Source: Candidatus Rifleibacteriota bacterium
GTDB taxonomy: Bacteria > Riflebacteria > Ozemobacteria > Ozemobacterales > Ozemobacteraceae
Direction: 5' to 3'
Assembly (NCBI GenBank): GCA_017526725.1
Contig: JAFXRA010000108.1
Location: forward strand, 1-10,355
Length of the DNA stretch: 10,355 nucleotides
Below are positions 7,658 to 10,355 of this stretch, in pieces (positions within the stretch are counted from its first letter, which is position 1; each line of letters starts with the position of its first letter). The position numbers were made by a program, and so were the translations under genes. Under the pieces are notes generated by a model, which saw nothing but the letters and a program-made list of their open reading frames with translations, was not told the origin of the DNA and searched no databases.

Positions 7658-8765
7658 ATTCATCAAAATTTAGAGTCGGCTGGGAAATAGAATTGCACTG
7701 GTTTGGCAAATTATCCGGAGCTTTTAAGCCCATATAATTCCATGCTGCTTTAGTAGCTACACGCCCTCTTCCTGTTCTAGCCAAAAAGCCTATCTGTATT
7801 AAAAAGCTTTCGTAAACATCATAAATAGTGTCGGCTTCTTCACCCACTGAAACAGCCAAAGTATCCAAGCTGACTGGGCCGCCGTTGAATCTGTTTATTA
7901 GAACTTCAAGTATTTTTCTGTCGATGTAGTCTAAGCCCATCTTATCGACCTGAAGCATTGTCATACCCATGTCGACTGTTTCAAGATTTACGCTTTTGTG
8001 CTTCTTAACCTGTGCCACATCACGCATTCTCTTGAACATTCTGATTGCAACACGAGGTGTACCTCTTGAGCGGCTGGCAATTTCTCTTGCAGCATCAGCA
8101 TCAATCGGGTATTTCAACTTCATGGAAACAGCTTTGATGAGCTCTGTCAATTCCTCTACTGTATAGTAATCTATTCTGGAAACCACACCAAATCTGGTCC
8201 TCATCGGTGCAGAAATATCGCCCTCTCTGGTTGTCGCACCAATCAGAGTAAATGGCTGAACCTTCATTCTTAAGCTTCTAGCCGTAGGCCCTTTACCAAT
8301 TAAAACGTCAAAATGATAGTCTTCCATAGCTGGGTAGAGCACTTCTTCAACATTCTTGTTCAAGCGATGTATTTCGTCTATAAACAAGACGTCGCCACGT
8401 CTTAAACCTGTCAAAAGTGCAGCAATATCGCCAGCTCTGTTAAGAACAGGACCAGAAGTAATTTTAATCTGTACACCCATTTCGTTGGCAATTACATTAG
8501 CCAATGTGGTTTTCCCTAAGCCTGGAGGGCCAAGCATTAAAGCATGGTCTAGAGGTTCACCCCTCTGCTTGGCTGCTTCTATAAAAATGCGTAGTTTTTC
8601 TACTATAGATTTCTGACCAACAAAGTCATTGAAGAATTGAGGACGAAGGGAAGGCAGCATTATTTCTTCGTCACCCCTTATAGGGGTACGAGAAAGAACG
8701 GTTCCTTCTTCCATTTCTTTATTGATTAAATCATCTATTTCTTTGTCAGCCTTATTTTTTGCCAT
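7656..8765 (-). CDS. ruvB: Holliday junction branch migration ATPase RuvB
   Basis: AAA+ motor that drives Holliday junction migration together with RuvA, ahead of RuvC cleavage. With the ATG at 8765 the product is 369 aa, slightly longer than the usual 330-350 because of a charged N-terminal extension (residues 1-35). Visible are LRPQFFNDFVGQ (40-51), Walker A GPPGLGKTT (79-87), Walker B VLFIDEIHR (126-134, Asp130 and Glu131), sensor 1 GATTR (176-180), the arginine-finger region APMRTRFG (186-193), sensor 2 GTPR (235-238), and the winged-helix C-terminus ending in GFLARTGRGRVAT. The frame stays open to 8867, but that stretch is made of intergenic repeat and is not coding. An internal ATG at 8714 would give 352 aa. 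Neither ATG has a clear ribosome site. No ruvA or ruvC is nearby. Confidence 0.96.
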   Translation of the reverse strand: MAKNKADKEIDDLINKEMEEGTVLSRTPIRGDEEIMLPSLRPQFFNDFVGQKSIVEKLRIFIEAAKQRGEPLDHALMLGPPGLGKTTLANVIANEMGVQIKITSGPVLNRAGDIAALLTGLRRGDVLFIDEIHRLNKNVEEVLYPAMEDYHFDVLIGKGPTARSLRMKVQPFTLIGATTREGDISAPMRTRFGVVSRIDYYTVEELTELIKAVSMKLKYPIDADAAREIASRSRGTPRVAIRMFKRMRDVAQVKKHKSVNLETVDMGMTMLQVDKMGLDYIDRKILEVLINRFNGGPVSLDTLAVSVGEEADTIYDVYESFLIQIGFLARTGRGRVATKAAWNYMGLKAPDNLPNQCNSISQPTLNFDE

Positions 8766-8774
8766 AGTAACAAG

Positions 8775-8803
8775 ATAATACCCTAATGAGGTTTTTCTTT
8801 CAA
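8775..8803 (-). promoter_or_regulatory. Candidate sigma-70 promoter for ruvB-mutS-DUF2325
   Basis: On the minus strand TTGAAA (8803-8798) and TATTAT (8780-8775) are 17 nt apart. Each differs from the sigma-70 consensus at one position. Transcription would begin near 8768, only about 3 nt before the ruvB ATG at 8765. Chance matches are frequent in AT-rich DNA, so this is moderate evidence. Confidence 0.45.
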
Positions 8804-8817
8804 GATATTTAATATGA

Positions 8818-8860
8818 GATATAAGACCAAAACTTGAGATATAAGATATAAGATTGAAGA
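8818..8860. repeat. Degenerate heptamer repeat, copy B
   Basis: Bases 8818-8849 match 3045-3076 at 31 of 32 positions in the same orientation; the one difference is A8830 versus T3057. TATAAGA units sit at 8820-8826, 8840-8846 and 8847-8853, followed by TTGAAGA. A purine-rich stretch of looser AGAGA/TAAGAGA repeats runs on to about 8900. The repeat lies upstream of the candidate ruvB promoter and creates a spurious N-terminal extension of the ruvB frame. Confidence 0.75.
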
Positions 8861-8969
8861 GCAACAACTTAGAGATAAGAGATTAGAGAAGAGAGATAAG
8901 GGGATTGTCTTCAGATTTAAACTGCTACGAAAGTCTTTGCTAAAATCTACTTTTAGGGAGAGTAGCTCC

Positions 8970-9138
8970 AAAGCTTCCCCTTGAGGGGAAGTGGCTTGCT
9001 TGCAAGCCAAAAGGGTGACCTAACTATAGTAAAATTTAGTTCTTTGGATTATTTATACGCTTACGCTAAACAAGATTTACCATAGCTCGGTCACCACTCT
9101 GGTTACTTCGTAACCACCTCTCCTCAAGGAGAGGCTTT
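8970..9138. repeat. 169-bp inverted-arm element, two double-hairpin arms around a 68-bp spacer
   Basis: The left arm (8970-9020) holds hairpin CTTCCCC/GGGGAAG (8974-8991, TTGA loop), hairpin GGCTTG/CAAGCC (8993-9008) and ends GGTGACC. The right arm (9089-9138), read on the minus strand, is a diverged copy: AAAGC, hairpin CCTCTCC/GGAGAGG (TTGA loop), hairpin GGTTAC/GTAACC, ending GGTGACC. Differences in the stems are mostly paired, so base pairing is kept. The arms can also pair with each other. The layout recalls REP/BIME-type or MITE-like elements. No transposase and no clear target duplication are seen. A 75-codon minus-strand frame running through it (9010-8783) looks spurious. Confidence 0.75.
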
Positions 9139-9155
9139 AGAACCGCTAAAGTAAG

Positions 9156-9179
9156 AAAAGCCCTCGAAGGAGGGCTTTT
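9156..9179 (-). terminator. Rho-independent terminator of the sigma factor gene
   Basis: AAAAGCCCTC (9156-9165), loop GAAG and GAGGGCTTTT (9170-9179) form a perfect 10-bp stem starting 6 bp past the sigma gene stop. The A/T ends of the stem give a U-run on either strand, so it may work in both directions. It should separate the sigma gene from ruvB. Confidence 0.85.
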
Positions 9180-9185
9180 ATTAAT

Positions 9186-10049
9186 TTAGCTGATGTAATA
9201 CTGCAAATTTTCACACCGCCTCGGGTTACGAAGCTTATCTAAGGCTTGGGCTTCTATCTGACGCACTCTTTCTCGCGTTACCCCTAGAAGCTTGCCAATC
9301 TCTTCCAAGGTATAAGACCTGGTATCATTCAATCCAAAGCGGTGATTAACCACAATCCTTTCTTTATCGGTGAGACAGCTTAGTGCTTCCTCAAGTTCCT
9401 GGTCTAACGCACGTTTTTCGGCCTCTGCAAGAGGGTCATAATCAGTATCCGTAATTACATCTCTCAAAAACAGATCTTCTTCTGAATCTACAGGTGTTGA
9501 ATCCATTGATACCACATTTGGAATATCTCTGATGAACCTCTGTAAATCCTGAGGCCGCATCATAGCACTGTCTGCCAGTTCTTCCAAAGTCGGCTTACGA
9601 TTCAGTTTCTTTGTCAGACTTTCTTCTATCTTCTTCAATTTCAGAGTCGTGTGTACCCTATTCAGCGGCAGTCTGATCGGATTAGCATGACTTGAAACTA
9701 CTTGAATCATAGCCTGTCTTATCCACCATACTGCATAAGAAATAAACCTAACGTTCTTAGCACAGTCAAACCTCTGTGCAGCCCTCATTAAACCAAGATT
9801 ACCTACAGCAATCAGTTCTTCAAAAGGTACCTCGTTTATATGTTTATATCTTTTTGCGACAGCTACTACAAATCGCAGATTAGCTAGTATTAATCTCTGT
9901 TTAGCTCGTTCGTTTCCAGCTTTAACCTGGTCGAGAAGTACAACTTCTTCCTCTCTAGTTAAAGGCGGATGCTTCTTTAAATCTTTAAAATAATTTCTAA
10001 GAAGCTGATTATCATTTTCTTTTTCACGATTATGATTCGAGTTTATCAT
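9186..10049 (-). CDS. rpoD: RpoD-family RNA polymerase sigma factor (sigma-70 group 1/2)
   Basis: Promoter-recognition subunit of RNA polymerase. The 287-aa product contains region 1.2 (LRNYFKDLKKHPPLTREEEV, 17-36), region 2.1-2.2 (ANLRFVVAVAKRY, ELIAVGNLGLMRAAQRFD), region 2.3-2.4 (NVRFISYAVWWIRQAMIQVV, 99-118), region 3 (about 135-205) and region 4 with the -35 reading helix VTRERVRQIEAQALDKLRNP (257-276). Region 1.1 and the long non-conserved region of E. coli RpoD are absent, giving a length like the short primary sigma factors of Bacteroidota. Whether it is the housekeeping factor or a group 2 sigma such as RpoS or SigA paralogues cannot be settled here, so the symbol is provisional. The ATG has AAGGGAG 7 nt upstream. 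It appears to be transcribed alone, between two terminators. Confidence 0.92.
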   Translation of the reverse strand: MINSNHNREKENDNQLLRNYFKDLKKHPPLTREEEVVLLDQVKAGNERAKQRLILANLRFVVAVAKRYKHINEVPFEELIAVGNLGLMRAAQRFDCAKNVRFISYAVWWIRQAMIQVVSSHANPIRLPLNRVHTTLKLKKIEESLTKKLNRKPTLEELADSAMMRPQDLQRFIRDIPNVVSMDSTPVDSEEDLFLRDVITDTDYDPLAEAEKRALDQELEEALSCLTDKERIVVNHRFGLNDTRSYTLEEIGKLLGVTRERVRQIEAQALDKLRNPRRCENLQYYIS

Positions 10050-10056
10050 CCAGGTT

Positions 10057-10063
10057 CTCCCTT
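10057..10063 (-). promoter_or_regulatory. Shine-Dalgarno site of the sigma factor gene
   Basis: AAGGGAG on the minus strand lies 7 nt before the ATG at 10049-10047. It is the strongest support for this start. Confidence 0.8.
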
Positions 10064-10101
10064 AATTCCCTATTACCTGTGTGTACACTGTTTATGTACT
10101 T

Positions 10102-10132
10102 TTAATACCTGAACATAATCGGAAGATGTCTA
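10102..10132 (-). promoter_or_regulatory. Weak candidate promoter of the sigma factor gene
   Basis: TAGACA (10132-10127) and TATTAA (10107-10102) on the minus strand are spaced by 19 nt, longer than ideal. This is the best match found in the 124-bp leader between the terminator at 10174 and the start codon. Other AT-rich alternatives exist. A palindrome GTGTACAC (10081-10088) lies downstream, before the ribosome site. Confidence 0.25.
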
Positions 10133-10173
10133 AAAAACTTTAATAATATTTTTAATTATTTTTAAACATAAAA

Positions 10174-10199
10174 AAAGACGCTGATTTCTCAGCGTCTTT
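10174..10199 (-). terminator. Strong rho-independent terminator
   Basis: AAAGACGCTGA (10174-10184), loop TTTC and TCAGCGTCTTT (10189-10199) make a perfect 11-bp stem. On the minus strand it is followed by a run of Ts (complement of the A-run 10170-10176). It lies 23 nt after the stop of the partial minus-strand gene at the window end and separates that gene from the sigma gene. Confidence 0.9.
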
Positions 10200-10222
10200 A
10201 AAGATACCTTTATAAAGCCTTT

Positions 10223-10355
10223 TTACAGCTGAATATTAGCTCTTACATTATTATTTGAATCTTCAGGCAAATTTATTTTTTTTACAAATTCTTTTAAAGC
10301 TTGTTCAATAGTACTGTCTCTACTTACTTTTACTAATACTCTAATTCCTGTGCTA
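10223..10355 (-). CDS. 3' end of an unidentified gene (last 43 codons)
   Basis: The minus-strand frame entering at the window edge encodes 43 residues, starting STGIRVLVKVSRDSTIEQAL and ending ANIQL, with TAA at 10225-10223. The start lies outside the window. The visible pattern is a beta strand (RVLVKV), a helix (TIEQALKEFVKKI) and a final strand. That could fit a small beta-grasp-like fold, but this is a guess and no family is recognised. A strong terminator follows 23 nt downstream, which supports it being a real gene end. Base composition resembles the neighbours. Confidence 0.65.
   Translation of the reverse strand, partial: STGIRVLVKVSRDSTIEQALKEFVKKINLPEDSNNNVRANIQL

Noticed and set aside
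7969..8616. Two + strand open frames opposite ruvB
   Set aside because: Antisense to the conserved AAA+ coding sequence; no independent support.
8766..8867. N-terminal extension of RuvB up to 8867
   Set aside because: The added 34 residues are encoded by the heptamer repeat and promoter region, and have no counterpart in RuvB proteins.
8783..9010. 75-codon minus-strand open frame running through the left hairpin arm and heptamer repeat
   Set aside because: It is composed almost wholly of repeat sequence, overlaps the ruvB promoter region and has no ribosome site or recognisable domain.
8970..9138. CRISPR array or insertion sequence
   Set aside because: There are no regularly spaced direct repeats with unique spacers and no transposase gene; the arms are inverted copies with internal hairpins.
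10081..10088. Palindrome GTGTACAC in the sigma gene leader as an operator
   Set aside because: An 8-base palindrome alone is too short and is not flanked by extended symmetry; no regulator is known here.

Overview
The window is about 10.4 kb of AT-rich bacterial chromosome carrying housekeeping genes. The first 12 bases look like the tail of an Illumina adapter, so this is probably the edge of an assembled contig. The lineage cannot be named from the sequence alone. Low GC, a folate/FAD-type TrmFO directly after topA, a short RpoD-like sigma factor without region 1.1, and Shine-Dalgarno sites before several genes fit an uncultivated low-GC bacterium from a TrmFO-bearing phylum (for example Bacillota-like, cyanobacteria-related or a candidate phylum). 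This is inference.

Layout. On the + strand, the 3' two thirds of topA (13-1674) overlaps trmFO (1667-2995). These converge with a minus-strand set ending at 3149. The 2996-3148 gap holds a degenerate heptanucleotide tandem repeat and a perfect 7-bp hairpin. The minus-strand set, in transcription order, is ruvB (8765-7656), mutS (7643-4992, GTG start) and an unrecognised 617-aa coiled-coil protein with a C-terminal DUF2325-like domain (5002-3149). The last two overlap by 11 nt. A possible promoter lies just upstream of ruvB.

The 8766-9185 intergenic region (about 420 bp) carries a second copy of the heptamer repeat, a 169-bp element made of two inverted double-hairpin arms (8970-9138), and the terminator of the sigma gene. 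The rpoD-like sigma factor (10049-9186, minus) follows, then its leader, a strong terminator at 10174-10199, and the last 43 codons of an unidentified minus-strand gene cut by the window end.

Functionally, the genes cover DNA topology (TopA), tRNA m5U54 methylation (TrmFO), recombination (RuvB), mismatch repair (MutS) and transcription initiation (sigma). The two least explained items are the coiled-coil/DUF2325 protein translationally coupled to MutS, and the family of intergenic hairpins whose stems covary while their TTGA loop stays constant.
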